Positions 7,811 to 14,952 of a stretch of 64,000 bases of DNA are shown here, one piece after another. How positions within the stretch are numbered: the first letter of the stretch is position 1; every line of letters begins with the position of its first letter. Under the pieces are notes generated by a model. That model was not told where the DNA came from and searched no databases. It saw nothing but the letters and a program-made list of their open reading frames with translations. The DNA is from Pararhizobium arenae (GTDB lineage: Bacteria > Pseudomonadota > Alphaproteobacteria > Rhizobiales > Rhizobiaceae), in NCBI RefSeq assembly GCF_001931685.1, contig NZ_MOOY01000010.1, forward strand, positions 62,001 through 126,000. Reading direction: 5' to 3'. The position numbers and the translations under genes are program-made.

Positions 7811-8857
7811 TTAATCCGCAAGCGTAGTTCGATCGCGTCCGGAGCTTTTCGAGCGGTACATAGCGGCATCCGCTTTGGCAAGTATTTCATCCAGGGTGGC
7901 GCCGTCATCCGGAAGACGGGAAACACCCAAGCTGATCGTCACGCGGAGGGTTTGACCGCCAATTTGAATTGGTCCCGACAGATGCTCGCGCATCCCGTCG
8001 ATCAACAACAGAAGCGCACTGCGATCTTCCGGCGGATGGCGCAAGAGAATGACAAATTCGTCGCCGCCGAACCGACCGACACTATCCTCTGGTCCAAGAC
8101 AGTTCACCAAACGTGCCGCCGTCGCTTTCAACACCTCGTCTCCGCCCTGATGGCCATAGGTATCGTTGATCGATTTGAAATTGTCGAGGTCCAGGAAAAC
8201 GACCGCGGAACGCGTCTCGTTTTGCGACGCCTCATCTATCGCGCGGGTCAGCTTTTCGAATATGGAGGCGCGATTGGGCAGTCCCGTTAAGGGATCATAG
8301 TGGGCCAGGAACAGAACCCTGTCCTCGGCCTCTTTTCTAAAGGTGACATCATGGGCCACTCCAACGAGGCCAATTACGGTTCCGTTTTCATCCCGGAGCG
8401 GAGCCTTTGTCATGGAAACCCATTTAAGGCGACCATCCGAGTAGACGTTCTGCTCGATCATGCTTCGCATTGCCTGGCCTTGTTGCATAATCGTGATTTC
8501 GGTGCGGCGAAATTCCTGCGCAATTTCCGCAGAGAAGAGGTCAAAATCCGTTTTTCCGATTAAAGCCTCGACGGTCACCGGCTCGCCAGTCGCGATAAAT
8601 TTTTTGTCGGCGACGACGGCCTCATTCGCAATTAGAAAGCGCGATTTCAGGTCTTTGACAAAAAGCTGATCGGGAACCTGATTTATCAGTGCAATCATGC
8701 GGTCGCGGTCGGCTGTAACCCGTTCCAGCGCTGCGCGATCATCAGCCCGCTCAGCTTGAAGTCGCTCATGCGCCTCGCGCAGGGCCTTGATCTGATCGGT
8801 TAGATCAGGAAAAGCTGCGTGTTCCCCACGCGTGTCCACTGCCTCATGTGCCTTCAA
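7811..8857 (-). CDS. PAS-GGDEF diguanylate cyclase
   Basis: A 348-residue cytosolic protein that probably makes cyclic di-GMP. It has an N-terminal coiled-coil stretch (about residues 12-45), a PAS/PAC domain (about 50-175, with VGVAHDVTFRKEAED closing it), then a GGDEF domain (about 180-345). The active-site motif is intact as FGGDEF, with FLDLDNFKSIND before it and the closing MYRSKSSGRD. The TTG at 8857 is chosen because GGGAGGGGAC lies just before it; a TTG at 8872 is possible. No transmembrane segment or EAL domain is present. It stands alone on the minus strand. Confidence 0.85.
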   Translation of the reverse strand: MKAHEAVDTRGEHAAFPDLTDQIKALREAHERLQAERADDRAALERVTADRDRMIALINQVPDQLFVKDLKSRFLIANEAVVADKKFIATGEPVTVEALIGKTDFDLFSAEIAQEFRRTEITIMQQGQAMRSMIEQNVYSDGRLKWVSMTKAPLRDENGTVIGLVGVAHDVTFRKEAEDRVLFLAHYDPLTGLPNRASIFEKLTRAIDEASQNETRSAVVFLDLDNFKSINDTYGHQGGDEVLKATAARLVNCLGPEDSVGRFGGDEFVILLRHPPEDRSALLLLIDGMREHLSGPIQIGGQTLRVTISLGVSRLPDDGATLDEILAKADAAMYRSKSSGRDRTTLAD

Positions 8858-8911
8858 TTTGTCCCCTCCCAAGATCTTTTCAGTATAGACGTCAGATCAC
8901 TTCAACGGAGT

Positions 8912-8946
8912 TAAAAAGGAATCCGGCGGCGCGGGTTCGCCGCCGG
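8912..8946 (-). terminator. rho-independent terminator
   Basis: On the minus strand a 9-base GC-only stem (8946-8938 with 8931-8923) with a six-base loop is followed closely by TCCTTTTT. It ends transcription of the 53-residue protein gene at 9004-9165. A near copy of stem and loop occurs at 14522-14549. Confidence 0.75.
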
Positions 8947-9003
8947 ACCTCGGACCAAGCCACGCCACGTGTAGCCTTGTCCGAATGTCGATCTAGGCAC
9001 TGC

Positions 9004-9165
9004 TCAGCGACTGGACGAGAGCGTGGTGGGGAGATAAATTTGGGACTGCTGCACCGAGGTCGAATTTGCCGCAAGGGCCCACACGCCGAAGATGGCAACG
9101 ATTGCTATCATCAACGGTGCAATCGAGAGGCCACGACGGGGTCGTCCATCAATATCATATATCAT
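9004..9165 (-). CDS. small membrane protein, 53 aa
   Basis: A 53-residue protein with a short charged N-terminus (MIYDIDGRPRRG), a single transmembrane segment at about residues 14-32 and a polar, serine/threonine-rich tail predicted outside. The ATG at 9165 has GGAGGAAA upstream, and a strong terminator follows the gene, which supports it as a real transcription unit end. It lies 49 bases after the DUF1236 gene and could be co-transcribed with it. No family was recognised. Confidence 0.6.
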   Translation of the reverse strand: MIYDIDGRPRRGLSIAPLMIAIVAIFGVWALAANSTSVQQSQIYLPTTLSSSR

Positions 9166-9214
9166 TGTTTCCTCCGATGGACGGGCGGCTATGACTGACG
9201 CTGCCCGTCACGCC

Positions 9215-10015
9215 TCAAACCGAGATGACGTAGACGATCTTGAGAGCTGAAGGCTCGACAATGACGATGCGCCCGTCGGAGAGCAGGAAAAAGCGATAGG
9301 CTTCGTACTGCGGCACGATCTTGATGATGCGCGGCGGCAGGGGTTCAAGACGGATCGTCGTTGGAACGGCTGTGCCGACCGAAACTTCGAAATCGACGTC
9401 CCGTACGGGCTCGACGCTCACTTCCTGGATAACCTGTCGGATCTCGGTTCGTTGCTCGACCGTTATGTCGACGTTGGTGGTGTTCTGCTCGACCGTCGTA
9501 TTGGTTTTGGTCAACGCTTCTCCATCGGTATCGTTATTACCGCCTGACTCCTCAGCCTTGTCTGCGTCGGTTTGGGTTTCAGCCTCGCTCGAGGCTGAAC
9601 CATCCTCTTGAGACGAGCCCGCATTCTGTGTCTTCTGGCTTTCAGTCGATGACTGGGTGTCAGAGCGCTCGTTGGTGTCGTTCGATTGGGTAGCGCCGGT
9701 TTGCGTCTGGGTTTCCGCCGCCGCTGGGTCTGATGCTTGCGTACCGGAGGATGTATCGGTCTGGGTTCCGGTCGCCTTGGTATCTACTTCACCCGTTGCC
9801 GATGCGCCTTGCGTATCGACCGCTCCGGATGCTCCGGTACCCGTCGCCGCCCCGCCATCCGGTTGCGGTGTGACTGTTCCTTCCGCGTTCCCAGAGGCTG
9901 CAGCACCGTTCTTGAGGGGGACGAGAGGCGCATCTTGCGCATGAGCAGAGATGCTAATGGGGGCGACAGTGATCATCAAGCCTGTCAGCAGTGCGGAGAA
10001 ATTCTTGGTTTTCAT
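9215..10015 (-). CDS. DUF1236 secreted protein with long Ser/Thr/Gln-rich linker
   Basis: A 266-residue protein. It has a Sec signal peptide (residues 1-26, ending SAHAQD) and then a low-complexity region of about 140 residues rich in Thr, Ser, Gln, Gly and Ala. The C-terminal DUF1236-type domain (about 185-266) has LPPRIIKIVPQYEAYRFF and ILSDG.IVIVEP-like sequence. The ATG at 10015 is chosen for the signal peptide and the AAGGA before it. It is probably periplasmic or cell-surface. It lies downstream of a smaller relative (131 aa) on the same strand, with a strong hairpin between them. The disordered linker is unusually long for the family. Confidence 0.78.
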   Translation of the reverse strand: MKTKNFSALLTGLMITVAPISISAHAQDAPLVPLKNGAAASGNAEGTVTPQPDGGAATGTGASGAVDTQGASATGEVDTKATGTQTDTSSGTQASDPAAAETQTQTGATQSNDTNERSDTQSSTESQKTQNAGSSQEDGSASSEAETQTDADKAEESGGNNDTDGEALTKTNTTVEQNTTNVDITVEQRTEIRQVIQEVSVEPVRDVDFEVSVGTAVPTTIRLEPLPPRIIKIVPQYEAYRFFLLSDGRIVIVEPSALKIVYVISV

Positions 10016-10032
10016 GACAAATCCTTTCCGAC

Positions 10033-10060
10033 GCAAGTCACCGGCGGCCCGGTGGCTTGC
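10033..10060. promoter_or_regulatory. intergenic hairpin before the DUF1236 gene
   Basis: A 12-base inverted repeat (10033-10044 with 10049-10060, one G-T mismatch) lies 17 bases upstream of the 266-residue DUF1236 gene, just before its ribosome site. On the plus strand it is followed by ACGTTTTT. It may be an attenuator or a transcript-processing hairpin between the two secreted-protein genes. Confidence 0.45.
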
Positions 10061-10107
10061 GACGTTTTTGAAAGTGGGGAAGGCGCGAGCGCGCCGCGGC
10101 CAAACGG

Positions 10108-10503
10108 TCAGTCGACGACCTGAATGACTTTTCGCGAAGACGGCTCGACGATGATGCGTTCGTTGTTTACGACCGCGTATGCATACTTCGGATTATCGGG
10201 TACCGGCGTCACGACGACGGTGCTTGGCAGGGCCTCGCCGACGACGATCTTCTCTTCGACGACAACCGGTTCGGGCGCAGGGGCCTGACGTACATAGGTA
10301 ACGACCGTGCTTGGCGGCGGGTCGATTGCGGTGCCGACAATAGCGCCGGCGACGCCGCCGACAGCAGCCCCAACCGGGCCTCCCACGATCGCGCCCGTGA
10401 CTGCGCCGCCTGCAGCACCGTTAACCGTAGACGACTGAGCGAGGGCAGTGCCCGAGAAAAGCGTCGCGGAAGCAGCGACACCGATGATGAGCTTGGAAAG
10501 CAT
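10108..10503 (-). CDS. DUF1236-like secreted glycine-zipper protein
   Basis: A 131-residue protein with a signal peptide (residues 1-22, ending ALAQS), a Gly/Ala-rich glycine-zipper-like segment at about residues 27-60, and a C-terminal DUF1236-like end (YAYAVVNNERIIVEPSSRKVIQVV). The ATG at 10503 has AAGGAGG upstream and starts the signal peptide. Its C-terminus matches the end of the neighbouring 266-residue protein (IVEPS..K), so the two are probably related. A GGAAC-rich two-way promoter lies 46 bases upstream. Envelope location is likely; function is unknown. Confidence 0.75.
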   Translation of the reverse strand: MLSKLIIGVAASATLFSGTALAQSSTVNGAAGGAVTGAIVGGPVGAAVGGVAGAIVGTAIDPPPSTVVTYVRQAPAPEPVVVEEKIVVGEALPSTVVVTPVPDNPKYAYAVVNNERIIVEPSSRKVIQVVD

Positions 10504-10546
10504 TTTTTTCCTCCTTGGTTGCCGCGACCTCGCGGGTCGCTGCCAA

Positions 10547-10573
10547 GGAACTTTGAAAGACCGTCTCCGTTCC
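10547..10573. promoter_or_regulatory. overlapping two-way GSR promoter-like element
   Basis: Plus strand: GGAAC (10547-10551), 16 bases, CGTT (10568-10571), a perfect match. Minus strand: GGAAC (10573-10569), 16 bases, AGTT (10552-10549). One 27-base segment can thus be read in both directions. Leftward it serves the 131-residue secreted protein; rightward the next gene is the histidine kinase at 10828. Confidence 0.55.
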
Positions 10574-10827
10574 ACTCCCGGGACCTCAGTCAGATTCCCC
10601 CTCGGACTTTGGTCCGGGGCAAATAATGGAAATCCGGCCGCGGGTTGACGTTATGGGTGATTACCGCCGCGCGGGGCTGGACATGACAAAAGGGGGCGAT
10701 AACTAAAACCGAGACACGAAATGGTGATCGCGATCTTCAAGCGGCTCAGGCAGTTCAGGTTTTCGCTTCGCGCGCGTCGCAACAACCCGCTGCGGATTTC
10801 GCGCGACGTAATTGGGTCTGATATTGA

Positions 10828-12222
10828 ATGGGCTTTATAAACAGCTGGAAACCTCGTTCGCTTGCTGCACAGTTCGTTTTGGCGGGAGGCGTAGTGTCGC
10901 TTCTTGCACTAATATTGGTCGGGCTGTTCGTCTCTCGCCTCATCGAGGAGGCGGTGATCCATAATTCAGGCGCGGCCACCGCCCTCTATGTTGATAGTGT
11001 TGTTGCCCCGCTGCTGCCGGACATGCAGAAGGAAGAGGTTCTCGACGACGCCAGCGCCCGTGCCCTCGACGAGACGCTAGGGCAGGGCGCGCTCGGCAGT
11101 CGCCTATTCTCCTTTAAACTCTGGAGCCGCGACGGTACGATCCTCTACTCGAACCAGAAGGAATTGACCGGCAAGACATTTCCGGTGAACGAAAAGCTAA
11201 GGGAAGCTTTCTCGGGTGTATTGGTGGCTCGCTACGACATTGCCAGTGATCCAGAAAGTGCCCTGGAAGCGCGCCTTGGCGCGCCGCTCATGGAAATCTA
11301 TAATCCGGTGCTTCAGCCTTGGTCAGGGCAGGCTGTCGCGGTGCTGGAGTTTTACGAGACGGCGGACGGGTTGGCGCATAGCCTTTCACAGGCGCGCCTG
11401 CAGAGTTGGCTGGCTGTTGCCGGCGTCATTCTCACGTTCTTTCTGGTCCTGTGGGCAATTGTTATGCGTGGAAGTCGAACGATAGAAAACCAGCGACAAC
11501 TGCTCAATGCGCGCGTCGGCGAGCTTTCGGATATGCTTGCTGAAAACCGGGCTCTCCAGCAACGCCTCAAACGCGCATCGCAACAAGCGGCCGCTCTCAA
11601 CGAAAGCCATCTTCGCAGCATCGGCGCAGATTTGCACGATGGTCCCGTTCAGAATATCGCTTATGCTTCTCTTCGGTTGGACAGTGATGTGCTTGTCGAT
11701 GAGTCCACCTCTGCCGAAACACGCGAGAAGGAACTTTCCTGGATCCGTGCCAGCCTGGCAGACGCCCTTACCGAAATCCGCAATATCTGCAGCGGCCTCG
11801 TTCTTCCCCAAGTCGAAAGCGCTTCTGTCAGCGAGATCGTGGATCGCGTAGCTCGCGCCCATCGACAGAAGACTGATACCGAGATCGACGTCAAAATTGA
11901 CGACGATGGAGGGGAACTCGCAGCCGCCGTAAAGATTTGTATCTATCGCTTTGTACAGGAGGCTCTCAACAACGCTTTTCGTCATGGGGGCGGGATTGGG
12001 CAGAGTGTGGTGGTCTCCGCCAGAAATGCTCACATAAAGGTCGAGGTGAGCGATCGCGGCGATGGCTTCGATACAGCTAATGTTCGCCCGACCAGCCTCG
12101 GCCTCGTTGGCTTAAGAGAGCGGATTGACAGCCTCGGTGGCTCCTTCGACATCCGATCGGGAGAGAACGGAACCACCGTGACGATGACGTTTGAACCCAT
12201 GGATACGGAAGACGGAAAATGA
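10828..12222 (+). CDS. NarX-type sensor histidine kinase
   Basis: A 464-residue membrane kinase. Transmembrane segments lie at about residues 14-36 and 192-214, bounding a periplasmic sensor region of about 155 residues. A cytosolic coiled coil (about 220-260) leads to a HisKA_3 domain with the phosphorylated His in GADLHDGPVQ, followed by a HATPase_c domain (VQEALNNAFRHG as N box; DRGDGFD and GLVGLRERI further on). It pairs with the LuxR-type regulator gene, whose start overlaps its stop (ATGA). The start at 10828 begins just before the first membrane segment, with only a weak ribosome site. The signal sensed is unknown. Confidence 0.88.
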   Translation: MGFINSWKPRSLAAQFVLAGGVVSLLALILVGLFVSRLIEEAVIHNSGAATALYVDSVVAPLLPDMQKEEVLDDASARALDETLGQGALGSRLFSFKLWSRDGTILYSNQKELTGKTFPVNEKLREAFSGVLVARYDIASDPESALEARLGAPLMEIYNPVLQPWSGQAVAVLEFYETADGLAHSLSQARLQSWLAVAGVILTFFLVLWAIVMRGSRTIENQRQLLNARVGELSDMLAENRALQQRLKRASQQAAALNESHLRSIGADLHDGPVQNIAYASLRLDSDVLVDESTSAETREKELSWIRASLADALTEIRNICSGLVLPQVESASVSEIVDRVARAHRQKTDTEIDVKIDDDGGELAAAVKICIYRFVQEALNNAFRHGGGIGQSVVVSARNAHIKVEVSDRGDGFDTANVRPTSLGLVGLRERIDSLGGSFDIRSGENGTTVTMTFEPMDTEDGK

Positions 12223-12893
12223 CTGTGATAAAAATTGGTGTCGTGGACGATCACCCGCTTTTTCGAGAAGGCGTAACCCGCAGCCTTTCAGAAACGAAGG
12301 ATTTTGTTGTTGTGGGTCAGGGCGCAACGGCAGATGACGCTGTCGCGATCGCGTCGGGGTGTCGTCCTGATGTGCTTCTGCTTGACGTATCGATGCCGGG
12401 CGATGGCCTTTCGGCGATCGAAGCCGTCCTTGCCGCCAGTGCAAACACAAAGGTGCTGATGTTAACCGCATCGGAGACACTAGACAGTCTGGTCGGCGCG
12501 ATGCAGCGCGGCGCAAGCGGTTATGTGTTGAAAGGTGTGGGGTCACGCGGTCTGGTCGACGCGATCCGTACTATTCACGCCGGTTCGAAATACGTCACGC
12601 CAGCAATGTCGGCAAAGTTCGTGGAGCAATCATTTACGGAAGGCGGCCAGCGCAAGGTTGCCTTGACGCCGCGGGAGCGGGACGTGATGGAGCTCGTTGC
12701 TCAAGGACTGTCAAACAAGCATATCGGCCTGAAACTGGATTTGCAGGAAAAGACGGTGAAACACCATATGACGCAGATCCTTACTAAACTCGGCGTGTCC
12801 AACAGAACGGAAGCGGCGTTGGCGTGGCGGGACGTCAACGGTGCGCATACCGCCCCAACCGACGAATATCGGCTGATGTCGCCCGCCGGTTGA
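12219..12893 (+). CDS. NarL/FixJ-type response regulator
   Basis: A 224-residue two-component regulator. The receiver domain (residues 1-120) has the DDHPLFREG acidic pocket, the phospho-acceptor Asp in LLLDVSMPG and the switch Lys in VLKGVGS. The C-terminal LuxR-type helix-turn-helix (about 145-205) has LTPRERDVMELVAQGLSNKHIG and EKTVKHHMTQILTKL. Its ATG overlaps the stop of the kinase gene, so the two are translationally coupled. Its last 59 bases lie under a gene on the opposite strand. Targets are unknown. Confidence 0.9.
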   Translation: MTVIKIGVVDDHPLFREGVTRSLSETKDFVVVGQGATADDAVAIASGCRPDVLLLDVSMPGDGLSAIEAVLAASANTKVLMLTASETLDSLVGAMQRGASGYVLKGVGSRGLVDAIRTIHAGSKYVTPAMSAKFVEQSFTEGGQRKVALTPRERDVMELVAQGLSNKHIGLKLDLQEKTVKHHMTQILTKLGVSNRTEAALAWRDVNGAHTAPTDEYRLMSPAG

Positions 12894-13305
12894 TGATCGT
12901 TCTGCCTCTGGCGTCCTTCATGACATAGCGGCCGCCCCAAAGTGTTTCCGTTATGCCGTTCGTGTGCCTTATTTCAATCGATTCTTGCGGAGCATTGGCT
13001 TTCGACGCCGGCTTGGAAGCTGGTTCCTTTTTAGATGGCGTCTTGCCGTTGCCGTTCTTGCTTTCGTTGCCTTTGCCTTTGGCATCATTGCCACGATCGC
13101 CTCGAATATTATCGCCTCTCCCATTGTCGCTTCTGCCGTTGTTGTTTCCGCCGTTGCCTCTATCGGTTCCATTTTTAGCATATGCCGTTTGCTCAGTCAC
13201 ATAGGGCACAAAAGAGGTGGTATCCACGGTGACGGGCGCGGCTGCGAACAAAATGATCAAGCCGCGATTGATGAGTTTTTTTTGAACAGTCATGAACAAA
13301 GACAT
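12835..13305 (-). CDS. secreted Asn/Gly-rich hypothetical protein
   Basis: A 156-residue protein with a hydrophobic N-terminal signal-like segment (about residues 8-28). It continues with a repeat-like, strongly charged GNGGNNNGRSDNGRGDN region (about 50-85) and a Lys/Pro-rich linker. The compact C-terminal end (about 118-150) reads IRHTNGITE, GRYVMKDARGRTIINRRAT. The latter resembles a small conserved rhizobial domain without assigned function. The ATG at 13305 has GGGAACG upstream; an in-frame ATG at 13320 lacks a site. The 3' end overlaps the end of the response regulator gene by 59 bases in antisense. Confidence 0.6.
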   Translation of the reverse strand: MSLFMTVQKKLINRGLIILFAAAPVTVDTTSFVPYVTEQTAYAKNGTDRGNGGNNNGRSDNGRGDNIRGDRGNDAKGKGNESKNGNGKTPSKKEPASKPASKANAPQESIEIRHTNGITETLWGGRYVMKDARGRTIINRRATSADIRRLGRYAHR

Positions 13306-13499
13306 ACAACGTTCCCGCATGATACGGACCCGCAGGCCCGACCTCGCTGGTGCATCCAGTTTATGAAGATTAGAGCGTTTACCGCAATAACCAAGCCCAG
13401 CAAAGAACAGGGCGAAATCGCCTTATGCGTGCTCCGGGGGGCAGACGGGTAGGCGAGAGCAAACAATTACGGGCCTGCCCACTGCGTCCTGGAGCTCAA

Positions 13500-14120
13500 T
13501 CACTGCCACTCGTTGCTTGCTTCCAGATGTTGCGCCTGTGCGGGAGGCACGCAGGGGCGGCGGGGTCCGCTATAGGGCTGATAAGTATTGTCGTCCGCGC
13601 GATACGAGCGGTATCGAGCAGAACACCAGGCGAGGCGTAGGTTTTCCGCTCCATATGCTACAAAACGCGGATCAGCCCCGGGCCTCTCGCCGGCTTTGGC
13701 CGCCCGCTGGTTTATATAGGGCGAATCGCAGGAGCGGGTCTGGCCGCTGTAGGAACGGTACGTATTGGTAGCCGCGTCGTAGGAACGGTAGCGATCGACG
13801 CACCAGTTAACGTGTGCCGTTGAAAACGAGGGCTGAATTTCTACGATTCCCGGCGCCGGACGCCGCGGCCTTCCTTGTGCGACCTTCCCGGGAGAGGGAT
13901 TTGTAACATAGGTAGAGTACACGGGTGGAAGCCGCTCGTAGGACTGTCGGCTCAGATCGACCCGGACCGGTGTCGTCGTCCACAGATCAGGAGCGGAGGC
14001 GGTTCTGAAAACAAGGTTTTTTGGGGCCTCGGTTATCACCAGGGAGGCCACGGAGGCCGCTCCGGTGCAGACTCCGACAGACGACAAGATGCCGAACGTC
14101 AGCGAAAGTATCGCTTTCAT
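13500..14120 (-). CDS. BA14K family protein with two repeats
   Basis: A 206-residue protein with an N-terminal signal-like segment (about residues 1-24). It carries two copies of the BA14K core: HVNWCVDRYRSYDAATNTY (about 109-127) and RLAWCSARYRSYRADDNTY (about 163-181). Each is followed by a conserved cysteine (TRSC, RRPC), giving two cysteine pairs. The family is named after the Brucella 14 kDa immunoreactive, lectin-like protein and is envelope-associated. Most members carry a single core, so the tandem form is noteworthy. The ATG at 14120 starts the signal segment. No GSR motif was found upstream. Confidence 0.8.
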   Translation of the reverse strand: MKAILSLTFGILSSVGVCTGAASVASLVITEAPKNLVFRTASAPDLWTTTPVRVDLSRQSYERLPPVYSTYVTNPSPGKVAQGRPRRPAPGIVEIQPSFSTAHVNWCVDRYRSYDAATNTYRSYSGQTRSCDSPYINQRAAKAGERPGADPRFVAYGAENLRLAWCSARYRSYRADDNTYQPYSGPRRPCVPPAQAQHLEASNEWQ

Positions 14121-14236
14121 GGTCCTGTACCTCGTATCCTTGTTTGCGGTGCCGACTACCACCGGTTGATTCGGTGCTTCCGACCTGCCGCTCGCGACCC
14201 GACGGCGCCATTGCCGCGGATCGCGAAGCGAGGGCG

Positions 14237-14464
14237 TTATGGAGATGTAGCGGGCGTGCTTGCCGGTTTGTCCGCCGAAGGTGCCTCTACGGCGGGGACA
14301 TTGACATTAACGTCGGTGCCGCCACCGTTACCGCCGCTGATGTCGATCACGCCGGTGAACATCAGCAAGCCGCCGATGACGATGAGCGCGATGACGAGCG
14401 CCACAGCCCAACCACCGTTGCCGCTGCTGCCTGTGTTGATCACTGTGGGTCCACGATCGGTCAT
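14237..14464 (-). CDS. small membrane protein, 75 aa
   Basis: A 75-residue protein. It has a polar N-terminus (MTDRGPTVINTGSSG), one strongly hydrophobic transmembrane segment at about residues 19-40 and a Gly/Asn-rich then Pro/Ala-rich tail (GGNGGGTDVNVNVP). The ATG at 14464 is preceded by TAAGGAGG, so the longer open frame to 14620 is rejected. It resembles small rhizobial membrane proteins of unknown function. A palindromic repeat lies 58 bases upstream. Confidence 0.65.
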   Translation of the reverse strand: MTDRGPTVINTGSSGNGGWAVALVIALIVIGGLLMFTGVIDISGGNGGGTDVNVNVPAVEAPSADKPASTPATSP

Positions 14465-14521
14465 TTTGAGTTCCTCCTTACGATGACATTGATTTGGAAC
14501 GTTGGGGCAATACTCAGGGCT

Positions 14522-14549
14522 GTCCGGCGGTGCGGGTTCACCGCCGGAC
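14522..14549. repeat. palindromic repeat, copy 2
   Basis: An 11-base perfect inverted repeat with the six-base loop CGGGTT. It is nearly identical to the hairpin at 8923-8946. One stem position differs on both arms in a compensating way (GGCG/CGCC there, GGTG/CACC here), so base pairing is conserved. No T-run follows this copy. Confidence 0.55.
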
Positions 14550-14952
14550 CAGGAAGCGCCTTGCTTTACGCGCCGCTGCTTCGCTACGCCCTGTCCTGGG
14601 TTGGGTTGTGACCCAGGCAAACGTGATGGACTGAGCTTCGAAAATCATGCGGCGATAGCGAAATCGGTGTCTCTGTAAAGCATCGTTGCCTCTTTCGCTT
14701 GCCGCATCCTCGATCGCTGCTGCCCAAAAAACACATGAGCCAGGCTTACGTTCCTCCGCCGGGACCTCAGTCCGGGACAGATCAGACCTTGGTCCTATGG
14801 CAGGCTATCGACGCTCCGCGATCTACTGCGTGGTGTCACAGTCGTCTGATGAGCAATTGTCAAAAATGTACAAAACGTATTCTCGGGTTGCGACGCAGCT
14901 GGCCGTAAGCTATTGCTTTAACTTGAACTGCGTTGCCGCGGGGCCATAACTC
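14550..14952. other. intergenic stretch before the HWE kinase
   Basis: No convincing gene. A segment at 14761-14795 (GGGACCTCAGTC then a GGTCC end) resembles one at 10580-10615, suggesting a short dispersed sequence. No promoter of the GSR type was found for the kinase. Confidence 0.3.

Noticed and set aside
7653-7814. 53-codon plus-strand frame between glgA and the diguanylate cyclase gene
   Set aside because: AGGAGG lies 12 bases before the ATG, too far, and no homology is apparent; kept out for lack of support.
10721-10840. 39-codon basic frame overlapping the start of the NarX-type kinase
   Set aside because: Weak ribosome site; could be a leader peptide, but nothing beyond the open frame supports it.
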